64,000 bases of DNA from Maribacter sp. 1_MG-2023 (GCF_030547005.1 NZ_JAUOPN010000003.1:62001-126000); one strand, 5' to 3'; shown: positions 53,689-63,721, counted from the stretch's first letter. The notes: generated by a model from the letters alone, not told the origin. Numbers and translations are program-made.

Positions 53689-54981
53689 CTATTTAAATAC
53701 CAATACAAAGTAGTTCTTCTTACCTCTTTGTAACAAAACAAACTTGTCATTGATCAAATCATCCGCTGTAATTAAAAAGTCTTCTTTTACCTTCTCTTTA
53801 TTCACAGAAATGGAGTTTTGCTTCAATTCTCTTCTTGCCTCACCATTAGAACCTAAAAAGTTGGTTTTAGCTGCCAGTGCACCAATCATATCTAGACCGT
53901 CTGTTAACTCAGATTTTGAAAGTTCTGCTTGTGGTACGCCATCAAAAATTTCTAAGAATGTTTTTTCATTCAATCCTTTTAAATTAGACGCTGTAGACTT
54001 ACCGAACAGAATTTGACTTGCACGTTCTGCATTATCTAAATCATCTTGCGAGTGTACCATAACCGTAATCTCGTCTGCCAATCTTTTTTGAAGTAATCTT
54101 AAGTGCGGAGCTTCTGTATGTTCTTTTATTAAATCTTCAATTTCTTGCTGACCTAAAAAGGTAAATATCTTGATGTATTTGTTTGCATCATCATCTGACG
54201 TATTCAACCAATATTGGTAGAATTTATATGGTGAAGTTCTTTCTGCATCTAACCAAACGTTACCACCTTCTGTTTTACCGAATTTGGTACCATCTGCCTT
54301 TGTTATTAAAGGGCACGTAAGTGCATACCCTTTACCACCGGCTATTCTTCTAATTAATTCTGTACCCGTAGTAATATTGCCCCACTGATCACTACCACCC
54401 ATTTGAAGGCTACAATTATGTTCTCTGTATAAGTGCAGAAAATCGTACCCTTGAACCAATTGGTAGGTAAATTCAGTAAATGACATACCTTCTTTCGCTT
54501 CTGATGAAAGGCGCTTTTTTACAGAGTCTTTAGACATCATGTAATTTACCGTAATATGCTTACCTACGTCTCTAATGAATTCTAAAAAAGAGAAGTCTTT
54601 CATCCAGTCATAATTATTGACCAAAACAGCAGCATTTTCTTCATCTCCAGAAAAATCTAAAAAACGAGATAATTGCTCTTTTAAGGCATTTTGATTATGA
54701 CGAAGTGTTTTCTCGTCAAGTAAATTACGTTCTGCAGATTTACCAGAAGGATCACCGATCATACCTGTCGCTCCACCAATTAAAGCATATGGTTTGTGCC
54801 CTGCCAATTGAAAATGGCGAAGCATCATTACCCCTACCAAGTGACCTATATGTAAAGAATCTGCCGTTGGATCTATACCAACATACGCAGACTGCATATT
54901 CTCTAATAAATGTTCTTCTGTTCCTGGCATTGCATCATGCAACATTCCGCGCCATTGTAACTCCTTGACAAAATTTGTCAT
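53689..54981 (-). CDS. tyrS: Tyrosyl-tRNA synthetase
   Basis: This 430-residue class I synthetase has the HIGH motif in SLHIGHLVG (about residue 40), [18 protein letters not shown]-type region ([18 protein letters not shown]) and [14 protein letters not shown] for tyrosine binding. The KMSKS-equivalent is [15 protein letters not shown]-terminal S4-like RNA-binding part is present (about 370-430, REL...SISVNKEKV). All motifs of bacterial TyrS are intact. Confidence 0.97.
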   Translation of the reverse strand: MTNFVKELQWRGMLHDAMPGTEEHLLENMQSAYVGIDPTADSLHIGHLVGVMMLRHFQLAGHKPYALIGGATGMIGDPSGKSAERNLLDEKTLRHNQNALKEQLSRFLDFSGDEENAAVLVNNYDWMKDFSFLEFIRDVGKHITVNYMMSKDSVKKRLSSEAKEGMSFTEFTYQLVQGYDFLHLYREHNCSLQMGGSDQWGNITTGTELIRRIAGGKGYALTCPLITKADGTKFGKTEGGNVWLDAERTSPYKFYQYWLNTSDDDANKYIKIFTFLGQQEIEDLIKEHTEAPHLRLLQKRLADEITVMVHSQDDLDNAERASQILFGKSTASNLKGLNEKTFLEIFDGVPQAELSKSELTDGLDMIGALAAKTNFLGSNGEARRELKQNSISVNKEKVKEDFLITADDLINDKFVLLQRGKKNYFVLVFK

Positions 54982-55006
54982 CTCTTCCTGAATTTTAATT
55001 GAAATG

Positions 55007-55014
55007 CAAATATA
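55007..55014 (-). promoter_or_regulatory. Candidate -7 element for tyrS
   Basis: TATATTTG on the minus strand fits TAnnTTTG and lies 26 bases before the tyrS start. Confidence 0.45.
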
Positions 55015-55073
55015 AATGGAATTCTTGCCAGTACACAGTAGATTAAAGCATGAATTTATCCGCCTGTATTTCC

Positions 55074-55081
55074 TAAATTTG
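55074..55081 (+). promoter_or_regulatory. Candidate -7 element very close to the epimerase start
   Basis: TAAATTTG fits TAnnTTTG and ends only four bases before the ATG, so transcription would begin at or next to the start codon (leaderless mRNA) if the element is used. Confidence 0.3.
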
Positions 55082-55085
55082 AATT

Positions 55086-56093
55086 ATGGTACTAGTTACA
55101 GGAGGCACGGGTTTGGTGGGGTCGCATTTGCTACTAAAATTAACGATGAACAATACAAAGGTTCGAGCTTTGTATAGAACTGAAGATAAGATTACTCAGA
55201 TAGAAAAAATCTTCTCTTACTACGCTGACGATTCTGCTTCTTTATTTGCTAGAATCGATTGGGTTCAGGGTGATATTTTAGATATACCTTCTTTAGAAAA
55301 TGCTTTTGAAAGCATTACCTATGTTTACCACTGTGCCGCTTATATTTCTTTTGACCCGTCAGATTTCAAAAAATTGGAACGTATAAATAGAGAAGGCACC
55401 GCTAACATTGTAAATATCTGTATTGCGAACGGTATCAAAAAACTATGTCATGTGAGCACCATTGGCACTATCGGCAGAACGATCACCGATGAACACGCTG
55501 ATGAAGAAACGGAGTGGACACGACAGAATGCCAACCCGTATGCGATAACAAAGCACCTTGCCGAAATGGAAGTTTGGCGTGGTGCCCAAGAAAATCTTGC
55601 GATCGTTATTGTAAACCCGGGAGTGATTCTTGGTCCAGGATTTTGGAATAGCGGTAGTGGTTCTTTCTTCAAAACCGCTTCTAAAGGATATAATTATTAC
55701 CCACCAGGCGGATCAGGATTTGTAACCGTAAACGACGTCACTATTATTATGATCTCTCTTATGAATTCTGACATTTATAATGAACGTTTTATACTGGTAG
55801 CAGAAAACTTGACCTATAAACAGATCTTGACGAAAATTGCATTATCGATGGATAAAAAGCCACCTTCTACATCTTTAAAATTTTGGCAGTTAAATATCGG
55901 GAAGTTTGCAGATAAACTTAGAAACCTAATAACCAGAAGCCCAAGAACGATAACAACAAGCACAATCTACGGACTAAAAAACCCTACTACATTCAATAAC
56001 GAGAAGGTAAAGAAAGCCTTGAATATGGAATTTGAAGACTTAGACGAACAAGTAAAATTTTCTTCGAAGCTTTTTATTTCTGAACACTCTTAG
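55086..56093 (+). CDS. NAD-dependent epimerase/dehydratase (extended SDR)
   Basis: This 335-residue protein has the nucleotide-binding motif TGGTGLVGSHLL at residues 5-16. The YxxxK pair lies in NPYAITKHLAEMEVW, and HVSTIGTIGR supplies the usual Ser/Thr before it. PGVILGPGFWNSGSG is typical of the dihydroflavonol-reductase-like group. Substrate unknown; sugar-nucleotide or hydroxysteroid-type oxidoreduction is possible. The 3' end overlaps the convergent DUF4296 gene by 20 bases. Confidence 0.87.
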   Translation: MVLVTGGTGLVGSHLLLKLTMNNTKVRALYRTEDKITQIEKIFSYYADDSASLFARIDWVQGDILDIPSLENAFESITYVYHCAAYISFDPSDFKKLERINREGTANIVNICIANGIKKLCHVSTIGTIGRTITDEHADEETEWTRQNANPYAITKHLAEMEVWRGAQENLAIVIVNPGVILGPGFWNSGSGSFFKTASKGYNYYPPGGSGFVTVNDVTIIMISLMNSDIYNERFILVAENLTYKQILTKIALSMDKKPPSTSLKFWQLNIGKFADKLRNLITRSPRTITTSTIYGLKNPTTFNNEKVKKALNMEFEDLDEQVKFSSKLFISEHS

Positions 56094-56508
56094 ACGATAT
56101 TGAATCTTTTGTTTTAATATCAATGTTTTTTTTAGATTTCTCCACAAGACTTAAACTATCTCTAATTTTTTTCTCAGCTTCCAATTTTAGACGTTGATCT
56201 TCGAGATCAGACTCCACCTTCTTGTACATATTTTCATATCGTAAAGGTTTTGACGCATAATATCTATCGCTATCTACAAACTGGGCACTATCAATTTCAA
56301 ACTTCTTAAATATGAAAGATGTTGGTTCTACACCATTTTCACGTAGTTTAGAAAGATTCGTCGCTTTTGCAGCATTGACTATTGCCATTTCTTTAATAAC
56401 CGCCACCATCTTATCTTCTGGTATTAAATTATCTGGCTTTTCTACTAATTCTTCTGCACAAGAAGAAAGTATGAACATTGCTACCACTAAAAATAATAAG
56501 TGCTTCAT
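56074..56508 (-). CDS. DUF4296 lipoprotein
   Basis: This 144-residue lipoprotein (MKHLLFLVVAMFILSSCAEE) has the DUF4296 pattern: KPDNLIPEDKMVAVIKEMAI, then FKKFEIDSAQFVDSDRYYAS and a charged helical tail rich in Lys/Glu/Ser. The family is known only from Bacteroidota and has no assigned function. Its start overlaps the dihydroorotase stop by four bases (ATGA type), so translation is probably coupled. Confidence 0.87.
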   Translation of the reverse strand: MKHLLFLVVAMFILSSCAEELVEKPDNLIPEDKMVAVIKEMAIVNAAKATNLSKLRENGVEPTSFIFKKFEIDSAQFVDSDRYYASKPLRYENMYKKVESDLEDQRLKLEAEKKIRDSLSLVEKSKKNIDIKTKDSISSKSVQK

Positions 56509-57842
56509 GGCCTATTGAATGTTAGCCTTCTTGCATTTCGTTTTTCAGAAAACTGTCCGTTACTATATCCTAAATGTCCGTTAATGAAAGTATGTATAAC
56601 CTTAGATGAAAATGTGGTATCCTCAAAAGGCGACCATTTACATTTATAGGCAATATTTTCTTTTGTAACCGTCCAAGAACTATTTAAATCTGCCACTACC
56701 AAATCGGCATAATAGCCTTCTCGTATATACCCACGCTTTTCTATCTGAAATAATATTGCAGGGTTATGACACATTTTCTGCACCATTTTCTCTAAAGCAA
56801 TTTTACCTTCTTTTACCTTCTCCAACATGGCATTTAATGCATGTTGCACTAACGGTCCACCAGAAGGTGCTTTTGTATACACATTGTCTTTTTCTTCCAA
56901 TAAATGCGGGGCGTGATCAGTAGCAATGACATCTATGCGGTCATCTAACAATGCATCCCAAAGCATATCTCTATCCTTGGCTGTTTTCACTGCAGGGTTC
57001 CATTTGATCAACGTTCCTTTCTTTGCATAATCGGCATCAGAAAACCACAGGTGATGTATACATACTTCTGCAGTAATTTTCTTTTGCTCTAACGGAATAT
57101 CATTGCGGAATAAATCTGTTTCTCTTCCTGTGGATAAATGAAAAACATGTAACCTCGCGCCTGTTTTCTTAGCTAAAGCAATTGCCCTTGATGAAGAAAG
57201 ATAACAAGCCTCTTCGCTTCTAATAATAGGATGCATAGCAATAGGAATATCATCACCGTACTCTGCCTTATACTTCGCCATGTTTTTACGAATGGTCGTT
57301 TCATCTTCGCAATGTGCAGAGATTACCATTTCGGTATTACTGAATATACTTTCAATTACCTTTTCGTCATCGACCAACATATTACCTGTCGATGATCCTA
57401 AAAATAATTTGATACCTGAACAGGCATTTTTATCAAGTTTCTTTAATTCTTCAAGATTATCATTGGTACCACCGAATAGAAAAGAATAATTGGCGAATGC
57501 AGAATTGGCTGCGGTCGCAAACTTTTCTTCTAATTTTTCTATTGTGGTAGTTTGCGGAGTTGTATTAGGTTGTTCCATAAAAGTGGTAATACCACCAGCG
57601 AGCGCTGCCCTACTCTCAGTTGCTATAGTACCTTTATGTGTAAGACCTGGCTCTCTAAAATGAACTTGATCATCTATAACACCAGGTAATATGTGCTTAC
57701 CTGTTACGTCTATAACCTCAGCATCTGCATCAGATATGTCTTTTCCGATTTTCGCGATAATGTCATCAACAATTAGAATATCACTTTCTTGTGCTACTCC
57801 CTCGTTAACTATTATTCCGTTTTTTAATAAAATTTTACCCAT
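56505..57842 (-). CDS. pyrC: Dihydroorotase-family amidohydrolase
   Basis: This 445-residue enzyme forms dihydroorotate in pyrimidine synthesis. Metal-site motifs: IDDQVHFREPG (Gln59 and His61 where most relatives have His-x-His), GIKLFLGSS with the Lys to be carboxylated, AHCEDE, HVFHLSTG and ATDHAPH. The Gln variant is, as far as I recall, usual in Bacteroidota enzymes, so activity is probably kept. It starts two bases after the GT2 gene and overlaps DUF4296. An allantoinase-like role is less likely. Confidence 0.87.
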   Translation of the reverse strand: MGKILLKNGIIVNEGVAQESDILIVDDIIAKIGKDISDADAEVIDVTGKHILPGVIDDQVHFREPGLTHKGTIATESRAALAGGITTFMEQPNTTPQTTTIEKLEEKFATAANSAFANYSFLFGGTNDNLEELKKLDKNACSGIKLFLGSSTGNMLVDDEKVIESIFSNTEMVISAHCEDETTIRKNMAKYKAEYGDDIPIAMHPIIRSEEACYLSSSRAIALAKKTGARLHVFHLSTGRETDLFRNDIPLEQKKITAEVCIHHLWFSDADYAKKGTLIKWNPAVKTAKDRDMLWDALLDDRIDVIATDHAPHLLEEKDNVYTKAPSGGPLVQHALNAMLEKVKEGKIALEKMVQKMCHNPAILFQIEKRGYIREGYYADLVVADLNSSWTVTKENIAYKCKWSPFEDTTFSSKVIHTFINGHLGYSNGQFSEKRNARRLTFNRP

Positions 57843-57844
57843 AA

Positions 57845-58573
57845 CTAAAACTTATTTTTCAAAAATAGACTTCTAATTTTCATTACAAACACCCCCCAAA
57901 TAGCTTCACTTATAATCGAAGAACTCATTTTTGATTTACCTAATACCCGATCTCTAAAAATAATAGAAACCTCTTCTATTTTAAAGTGCTTTAGATGCGC
58001 CCTAAACTTCATTTCTATTTGAAATGCATAACCTACAAAACGAACTGAATCTAAATCTATAGCTTCTAATACTTTTCTTTTATAACATACAAAACCTGCT
58101 GTAGGATCATCTACACGCATACCAGTAATCAGCTTTACATATATTGAAGCACCATATGACAACAACACTCTATGCAGTGGCCAGTTTACAACATTCACCC
58201 CTTTTTTATATCGAGAACCCACCGCCAAATCAGCCCCATTCTCACAGGCTTTCAGCAATCTCAATAGATCTGATGGTGTATGTGAAAAATCGGCATCCAT
58301 TTCAAATATATAATCGTAACCCTTGGCTATCGCCCATTTAAAACCATGAATATATGCGGTACCTAAACCAGATTTCTCTAGTCTAGTTTCTAAAAATAAT
58401 CTTCCTTTAAACTCTTCTTGAAGGCCGCGAACACAATCTCCTGTTTTATCAGGAGAATTATCATCTACAATAAGCACATGAAATTCTTTCTGCAAATCAA
58501 ATACCGCACGAATTATAGCCTCTATATTCTCGATTTCGTTATACGTAGGTATGATTACGATACTACTAGACAT
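57845..58573 (-). CDS. GT2 polyprenol-phosphate mannosyltransferase (DPM1-like)
   Basis: This 242-residue protein has the GT2 fold start VIIPTYNEIENIEAIIRAVF, VDDNSPDKTGD, the DxD motif in FEMDADFSH and later DPTAGFVCYKR. It matches DPM1-type enzymes that move mannose (or another hexose) from a nucleotide sugar to polyprenol phosphate. No C-terminal membrane helices are seen. It is first in the GT2-pyrC-DUF4296 unit. A GT39 enzyme, which uses polyprenol-phosphate sugars, is encoded nearby on the other strand and may use its product. Confidence 0.9.
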   Translation of the reverse strand: MSSSIVIIPTYNEIENIEAIIRAVFDLQKEFHVLIVDDNSPDKTGDCVRGLQEEFKGRLFLETRLEKSGLGTAYIHGFKWAIAKGYDYIFEMDADFSHTPSDLLRLLKACENGADLAVGSRYKKGVNVVNWPLHRVLLSYGASIYVKLITGMRVDDPTAGFVCYKRKVLEAIDLDSVRFVGYAFQIEMKFRAHLKHFKIEEVSIIFRDRVLGKSKMSSSIISEAIWGVFVMKIRSLFLKNKF

Positions 58574-58595
58574 ATGTTATTTATAGGTGTTTCGA

Positions 58596-58603
58596 CAAAA
58601 GTA
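58596..58603 (-). promoter_or_regulatory. Candidate -7 element for the GT2-pyrC operon
   Basis: TACTTTTG on the minus strand fits TAnnTTTG, 23 bases before the GT2 gene start. Confidence 0.4.
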
Positions 58604-58672
58604 AGGTTTTAATACTCTTCTTAAAATGACCAACAATACCTTTATGAAATTTTTAAACTAGGTAGCTAACCT

Positions 58673-58680
58673 TAAATTTG
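58673..58680 (+). promoter_or_regulatory. Candidate -7 element for the GT39 operon
   Basis: TAAATTTG fits TAnnTTTG and lies 22 bases before the GT39 start. Confidence 0.4.
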
Positions 58681-58702
58681 TAATTTTGCCATTTAGTAAC
58701 CT

Positions 58703-60382
58703 ATGCAAATGTTGACTAAAATTCCGAAGCAGTTTTACTTTTTTTTAGCTGCGATATTCATTCTAAATCTTATACAATCTAGTTTTACGCAACTCATTTT
58801 TGATGAAGCCTATTACTGGTATTACAGTCAGAACATGGCTTGGGGTTACTTTGACCACCCACCGATGGTGGCGCTGTTAGTGAAAATTAGTAGCTTCTTT
58901 TTTAATGGTGAACTCGGTGTTCGTTTCATGAGCTGCGTACTATCTGCTGTCAATATCATTCTTCTTTGGTTGATGATAGACAACCCAAAAAAGAACGATT
59001 ATATAAAACACTTCTTCGTACTGGTTTTTTCTATGACGCTGCTAAATGCTTATGGATTTTTCACATTACCAGATACACCCTTACTATTTTTTACGAGTTG
59101 TTTTTTATTGACCTACAAGTATTTCATTAAAAAACCAACCGCAGCTTTAGCCATAGTGATGGGTATATTTATGGCTGCCTTAATGTACAGTAAGTACCAT
59201 GCCGTATTGGTCATTTTCTTTGTACTACTGTCAAACCTTAAACTTATTACCAACAAATATGCTTGGCTAGCTGTAGCAGTTGCTTTGTTTTGCTACGTCC
59301 CACATTTTTATTGGCTATACGAAAATGACTTTGTATCTATAAAATATCATTTATATGAACGCCCGAACGGTGCATATCGTTTTGAAAAATATACCTTAGG
59401 TTTCTTTGTCAATTTGGTTGCCATATTCGGTTTAACCTTTCCGTTTATTTATAAGGCACTATTTAAAACCAAAGGAAACGACTTGTTTAACAAAGCGCTT
59501 ATCTACTTAACATACGGCGTACTTATTTTCTTTTTTGTTTCTAGTTTTAATAGAAGGGTTCAAACACAATGGATTATTATTGTTTGTATTCCGTTGGTGA
59601 TTATCGCATTTAACTACATGCTACAAAACAAGCAGGCCTTAACCTGGATTTTCAGATTAGGCCTTATCAATACTGTTTTAATTATTTATTTAAGAATGGG
59701 ACTTGCCTACCAACCTTTACTTTTTAATTTCTATTACGAAAGTCATGGTAATAAAGAATGGGCAGAGGCTATTGAAGAAGAAATTGGTAATATACCTGTG
59801 GTATTTGAAAATTCGTACAGAAATGCCCCTATGTACTCTTTTTACACCGATGCAACACCAACCTTTTCTTTGAACAACTTTATGTATCGAAAAAATCAAT
59901 ATTCAATTGATGGCTCTGAAGAGCAAGTTCGCGGTAAAGATGTGGCTTATGTATCTAAATATGCAAACAACCCTACTTTTACATACACTAGAGAAGATGG
60001 TGGTTTGTACAAAGGCAAATACATCGCCAACTTTCAGTCTTACCGAAAACTAGATTGTATTATAGAAGACATTTCTGTTGCTTTGAACTCTGAAGAAAGT
60101 ACTGAACTTAAAGTCTACAATCCATACCAAGAAGATATAGATCTTAAAAAACTGAAATTTGCAGTCAGTTATTTGGATGATTATAAAATCCCCATTGAGA
60201 CACTGCAAATGACTCCAAAATCTACCCAAACAGGCATCACATTCTTAAAGCAACAAGACACTACTCGTTTTATAATTCAACTGCCTAAAACAAAAAAGGA
60301 AAACATTGGTTACTTTAGAGTAGTTATTTCTGAGAACGATCTTTTATACGGTCTAAACGGAAAAACAATTCCTATTAAATAA
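58703..60382 (+). CDS. GT39/PMT-family membrane glycosyltransferase
   Basis: This 559-residue protein has about ten helices in the first 350 residues and a soluble C-terminal part. The first loop holds FDEAYYWYYSQ and YFDHPPMVALLVK, the acidic Asp-Glu and the DHPP pattern of ArnT/PMT-type enzymes. These transfer sugars from polyprenyl phosphate to lipids or proteins in the periplasm. The GT2 gene across the gap could make the donor. The stop overlaps the next gene start by one base. Confidence 0.88.
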   Translation: MQMLTKIPKQFYFFLAAIFILNLIQSSFTQLIFDEAYYWYYSQNMAWGYFDHPPMVALLVKISSFFFNGELGVRFMSCVLSAVNIILLWLMIDNPKKNDYIKHFFVLVFSMTLLNAYGFFTLPDTPLLFFTSCFLLTYKYFIKKPTAALAIVMGIFMAALMYSKYHAVLVIFFVLLSNLKLITNKYAWLAVAVALFCYVPHFYWLYENDFVSIKYHLYERPNGAYRFEKYTLGFFVNLVAIFGLTFPFIYKALFKTKGNDLFNKALIYLTYGVLIFFFVSSFNRRVQTQWIIIVCIPLVIIAFNYMLQNKQALTWIFRLGLINTVLIIYLRMGLAYQPLLFNFYYESHGNKEWAEAIEEEIGNIPVVFENSYRNAPMYSFYTDATPTFSLNNFMYRKNQYSIDGSEEQVRGKDVAYVSKYANNPTFTYTREDGGLYKGKYIANFQSYRKLDCIIEDISVALNSEESTELKVYNPYQEDIDLKKLKFAVSYLDDYKIPIETLQMTPKSTQTGITFLKQQDTTRFIIQLPKTKKENIGYFRVVISENDLLYGLNGKTIPIK

Positions 60383-61035
60383 TGGAACCTATTGCAAGAA
60401 CTTTTGAGCAAACTGATTGGATCACCATAACACTTATGGTCAGCTTGCTGTTCCCCTTAATTGCAAAAAGCATCTATTATACCCGTTTTTTAAACTTCAT
60501 TATTCTTCCTTTTAACAACAAGTACATTACGATGTATACGAAGAAAGAAAAGCTGTTTAATTGGTTTCATTTTCAAATAAGCGTGTTTCAAATCATAAAT
60601 ACAACCTTATTTATTTTTTTTATTTGGCGTTCGTATCTAAACCCTACCGAAGCAAAAAACCCCTATATTTTTCCTTTACTTCTTGCAGGTGTTTTCTTAT
60701 TTATAACTGCGAAAACAATGGCGCAATTGTTCAACGCATTCATATTTAATTCATACAACACCTTTAATGAGTTGATTTTTAAGAAACTAACCTACCTGAA
60801 CTATGCAGGCATTGTTCTTTTTATTGCTAATATATTTTTAGCCTATGTTTTTATTGACTCACAAATCGTAATTATTATTGCCCTAATTATGTTTTTCGTT
60901 ATTAATATAATTGGTTGGTTAACAGTCCTCAGGAATTATCAAAAATTTATAAGCACCTATTTTTTCTATTTTATTTTGTACCTTTGCGCACTCGAAATTG
61001 CACCCTTAGTTATTATGGGAAGCTTTCTAAAATAG
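60382..61035 (+). CDS. DUF4271 membrane protein
   Basis: This 217-residue protein has about six hydrophobic helices, with the motif FLNFIILPFNNKYITMY and an acidic/aromatic loop after helix 1 typical of DUF4271 proteins of Bacteroidota. Its function is not known. The start overlaps the stop of the GT39 gene by one base, and the HemD gene begins 8 bases after its stop. A DUF4271-HemD pair is a recurrent arrangement in this phylum as I recall. Confidence 0.85.
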   Translation: MEPIARTFEQTDWITITLMVSLLFPLIAKSIYYTRFLNFIILPFNNKYITMYTKKEKLFNWFHFQISVFQIINTTLFIFFIWRSYLNPTEAKNPYIFPLLLAGVFLFITAKTMAQLFNAFIFNSYNTFNELIFKKLTYLNYAGIVLFIANIFLAYVFIDSQIVIIIALIMFFVINIIGWLTVLRNYQKFISTYFFYFILYLCALEIAPLVIMGSFLK

Positions 61036-61043
61036 TGCAGCAT

Positions 61044-61787
61044 ATGAAAGTAAAAACGATTTTGGTCTCTCAACCTGAGCCGAAAATGGAAAACTCCCCC
61101 TATTCCAAGCTTATTGACAAAGAGAAAGTAAAGGTTGATTTTAGACCATTTATTCATGTAGAAGGAGTTGACGCAAAAACAGTGCGACAGCAAAAGATAG
61201 ATTTGAATGATTTTACCGCGATTATATTAACAAGCAGAAATGCAGTAGACCACTTCTTTAGAATCGCAGACGAAATGCGCTTTAAAGTGCCAGATTCTAT
61301 GAAATATTTCTGTCAATCTGAAGCGGTAGCCTATTACCTTCAAAAATACGTCGTCTACAGAAAACGTAAAATTTACGTTGGGAAAAGATTATTTACAGAT
61401 CTAGTACCATTGATCAAGAAATATAAGGATGAAAAATTCTTACTTCCTTCTTCAGATGTACTTAAACAAGATGTACCTGATACTTTAGATTCTTTAAGCA
61501 TCAATTGGAAAAGAGCCATTTTTTACAAAACTGTAATTAGTGACCTTTCTGATCTAAGAAATGTATACTATGACATTTTGGTATTTTTTAGTCCGTCTGG
61601 CATTGAATCCTTATTACAGAATTTTCCAGATTTCGATCAAAAGGAAACTAGAATAGCTGTTTTCGGCAACTCCACAGTAGATGCAGCAACAGGTGCTGGC
61701 TTGCGTATAGATATTAAAGCACCAACGCCTGAGACACCATCTATGACGATGGCATTACAGAAATATATTATGAGTGTAAATAAATAA
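61044..61787 (+). CDS. hemD: Uroporphyrinogen-III synthase
   Basis: This 247-residue enzyme closes and inverts the last ring of uroporphyrinogen in haem synthesis. Two alpha/beta domains can be followed: ILVSQPEPKMENSPYSKLID...IILTSRNAVDHFF, and LLPSSDVLKQDVPDTLD...VFFSPSGIESLL...AVFGNSTVDAATGAGL. The start is the ATG at 61044; an earlier frame start lies inside the DUF4271 gene. Sequence conservation in this family is low, so the call rests on the fold pattern. Confidence 0.87.
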   Translation: MKVKTILVSQPEPKMENSPYSKLIDKEKVKVDFRPFIHVEGVDAKTVRQQKIDLNDFTAIILTSRNAVDHFFRIADEMRFKVPDSMKYFCQSEAVAYYLQKYVVYRKRKIYVGKRLFTDLVPLIKKYKDEKFLLPSSDVLKQDVPDTLDSLSINWKRAIFYKTVISDLSDLRNVYYDILVFFSPSGIESLLQNFPDFDQKETRIAVFGNSTVDAATGAGLRIDIKAPTPETPSMTMALQKYIMSVNK

Positions 61788-61808
61788 TACGCTCAAATAA
61801 CTTTATAT

Positions 61809-61838
61809 AAAAAAAGCCTTGCAATGCAAGGCTTTTTT
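61809..61838. terminator. Bidirectional Rho-independent terminator
   Basis: An A-run, then GCCTTGCAATGCAAGGC, then a T-run lie between the convergent hemD and pckA genes. The stem works in both directions. Confidence 0.93.
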
Positions 61839-61844
61839 ATTGTC

Positions 61845-63461
61845 TTAAAATGCGTACCGTTGCGGTCCGCCTCTTCTTATTTCTTCACTGGCATAACTTT
61901 CAAACTTTTTAAAGTTTTCTCTAAAGGCATTTGTCAATTTAAATGCAGTAGTGTAATATTTCTCATCATCGTTCCAAGTTGCTCTAGGACTCAATACTGA
62001 CGTTGGCACACCAGGACACTCTCTAGGTTGTGCAACACCAAATACGGAATGTATATGATACTTATCGTATGAATACAAACCTAAATCACCGTTTAAGGCT
62101 GCTGTAATCATTGCTCTAGTATACTTTAATTTCATACGAGTTCCAATTCCGTAAGGTCCACCTGTCCAACCTGTATTTACAAGCCATACATCCACACCAG
62201 ATTCTTTCATTTTCTTACTCAACATTTCAGCATACTTTGTTGGGTGCAATGGCATAAATGGCGCACCGAAACATGCAGAAAATGATGGTACCGGCTCTAC
62301 AACACCTGCCTCTGTACCTGCTACCTTAGCAGTATAACCAGAAATAAAGTGATACGCAGCCTGACTAGGAGTAAGCTTTGATATTGGAGGCAGCACACCA
62401 AATGCATCGGCAGTTAAAAAGAAGATGTTCTTTACATTCTTACCAATAGATGGTTGTTGAATGTTATCAATATGGTGAATTGGGTAACTAACTCTTGTAT
62501 TTTGTGTAATTGAAGTGTCGGCAAAATCTACATTGCCCTTATCATCTAATACAACATTTTCTAATATTGCTCCTGGCTTAATAGCCCCGTAAATTTCTGG
62601 CTCTTGCTCTTCAGATAAATTGATAACCTTCGCATAACAACCACCTTCAAAATTGAAAACGGTGTTTCTACTTGTCCAACCATGCTCGTCATCACCTATT
62701 AATTTTCTATTAGGATCTGTTGACAAGGTTGTTTTCCCTGTTCCTGACAATCCAAAAAAGATTGCGGTATCACCATCTTCACCGATATTAGAAGAACAGT
62801 GCATTGGCAAAGTCTCTTTGTATACTGGTAAAATAAAGTTTAAGGCAGAAAAAATTCCTTTTTTGATTTCCCCTGTATATCCTGTCCCTCCAATTAATGC
62901 AATTTTATCGGTAAAGTTTAAGATTGCAAAATTATGTTGTCTTGTACCGTCTACCTCTGCATCAGCCATAAAGCCCGGTGCATTGATTACCGTCCACTCT
63001 GGGGTGAAATCTTTTAACTCTTCCTTGGTAGGGCGCAAAAACATATTATAAGCAAACATATTCGACCAAGGATACTCATTGATAACCCTAATGTTCAGTT
63101 TATAATCTTCATCTGCACACGCATAACTATCTCTAACAAAAAGTTCTTTTTCGTTTAAATAAGAAATAACCTTAGTGTATAGTGCATCAAATTTTTCCTT
63201 TTCAAACGGAATATTAATGTCTCCCCACCAGACTTTGTCTTTTGTGATATCATCTTTTACAATAAATCTATCTTTAGGGGATCTACCTGTAAATTCACCA
63301 GTATTTACCGCAAGTGTTCCATTGCTGGTTTCAACTCCCATATCCATTTCTAGAGTGGCTTTCTGAAGTTCTTCTGGTGTTTCCTGATAATGAAAATTGG
63401 CGTGTGTAATCCCGTAATTTTTAAGGGATATGGTATTCGCATTTGTCATTGAGCTTTTCAT
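61845..63461 (-). CDS. pckA: Phosphoenolpyruvate carboxykinase (ATP)
   Basis: This 538-residue gluconeogenic enzyme turns oxaloacetate and ATP into PEP. The P-loop is GLSGTGKTTLSTDPNR and the metal site follows in LIGDDEHGW. NTGEFTGRSPKDRF is the N-terminal substrate motif, and TGYTGEIKKG is also typical. Length and all motifs match the ATP-type family. An ATG four codons downstream would also serve as start. The upstream 260-base gap is very AT-rich without a clear promoter. Confidence 0.97.
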   Translation of the reverse strand: MKSSMTNANTISLKNYGITHANFHYQETPEELQKATLEMDMGVETSNGTLAVNTGEFTGRSPKDRFIVKDDITKDKVWWGDINIPFEKEKFDALYTKVISYLNEKELFVRDSYACADEDYKLNIRVINEYPWSNMFAYNMFLRPTKEELKDFTPEWTVINAPGFMADAEVDGTRQHNFAILNFTDKIALIGGTGYTGEIKKGIFSALNFILPVYKETLPMHCSSNIGEDGDTAIFFGLSGTGKTTLSTDPNRKLIGDDEHGWTSRNTVFNFEGGCYAKVINLSEEQEPEIYGAIKPGAILENVVLDDKGNVDFADTSITQNTRVSYPIHHIDNIQQPSIGKNVKNIFFLTADAFGVLPPISKLTPSQAAYHFISGYTAKVAGTEAGVVEPVPSFSACFGAPFMPLHPTKYAEMLSKKMKESGVDVWLVNTGWTGGPYGIGTRMKLKYTRAMITAALNGDLGLYSYDKYHIHSVFGVAQPRECPGVPTSVLSPRATWNDDEKYYTTAFKLTNAFRENFKKFESYASEEIRRGGPQRYAF

Positions 63462-63721
63462 GCTTTAGAAAATTTGTTCGTGTAAAACTAAAAAAATAAA
63501 AGCTGAACCACTGATTTTCAGAGCTCAATTAGCGCCATTTCTCGTCGAAATACGAATTCAATTAAAGAATCATTGTAAATGAAAAATATTCGCAGACACT
63601 TTATCCCTTTTAATACACATTATAAAGGAATAACGTATTTTAAATACATTATTGCTATTTTACATGTGTAATTTTAAGAAATAAATAAAAAAACAGTCTA
63701 TTTTTTAAACCATAATTTTTA

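Noticed and set aside
60915-61043. Longer N-terminus for uroporphyrinogen-III synthase
   Set aside because: The extension lies inside the DUF4271 gene and shows no family likeness.
63462-63721. Hidden small gene or RNA in the gap before pckA
   Set aside because: Very AT-rich, no open frame of note, no stable GC stem and no clear promoter element; nothing can be supported.
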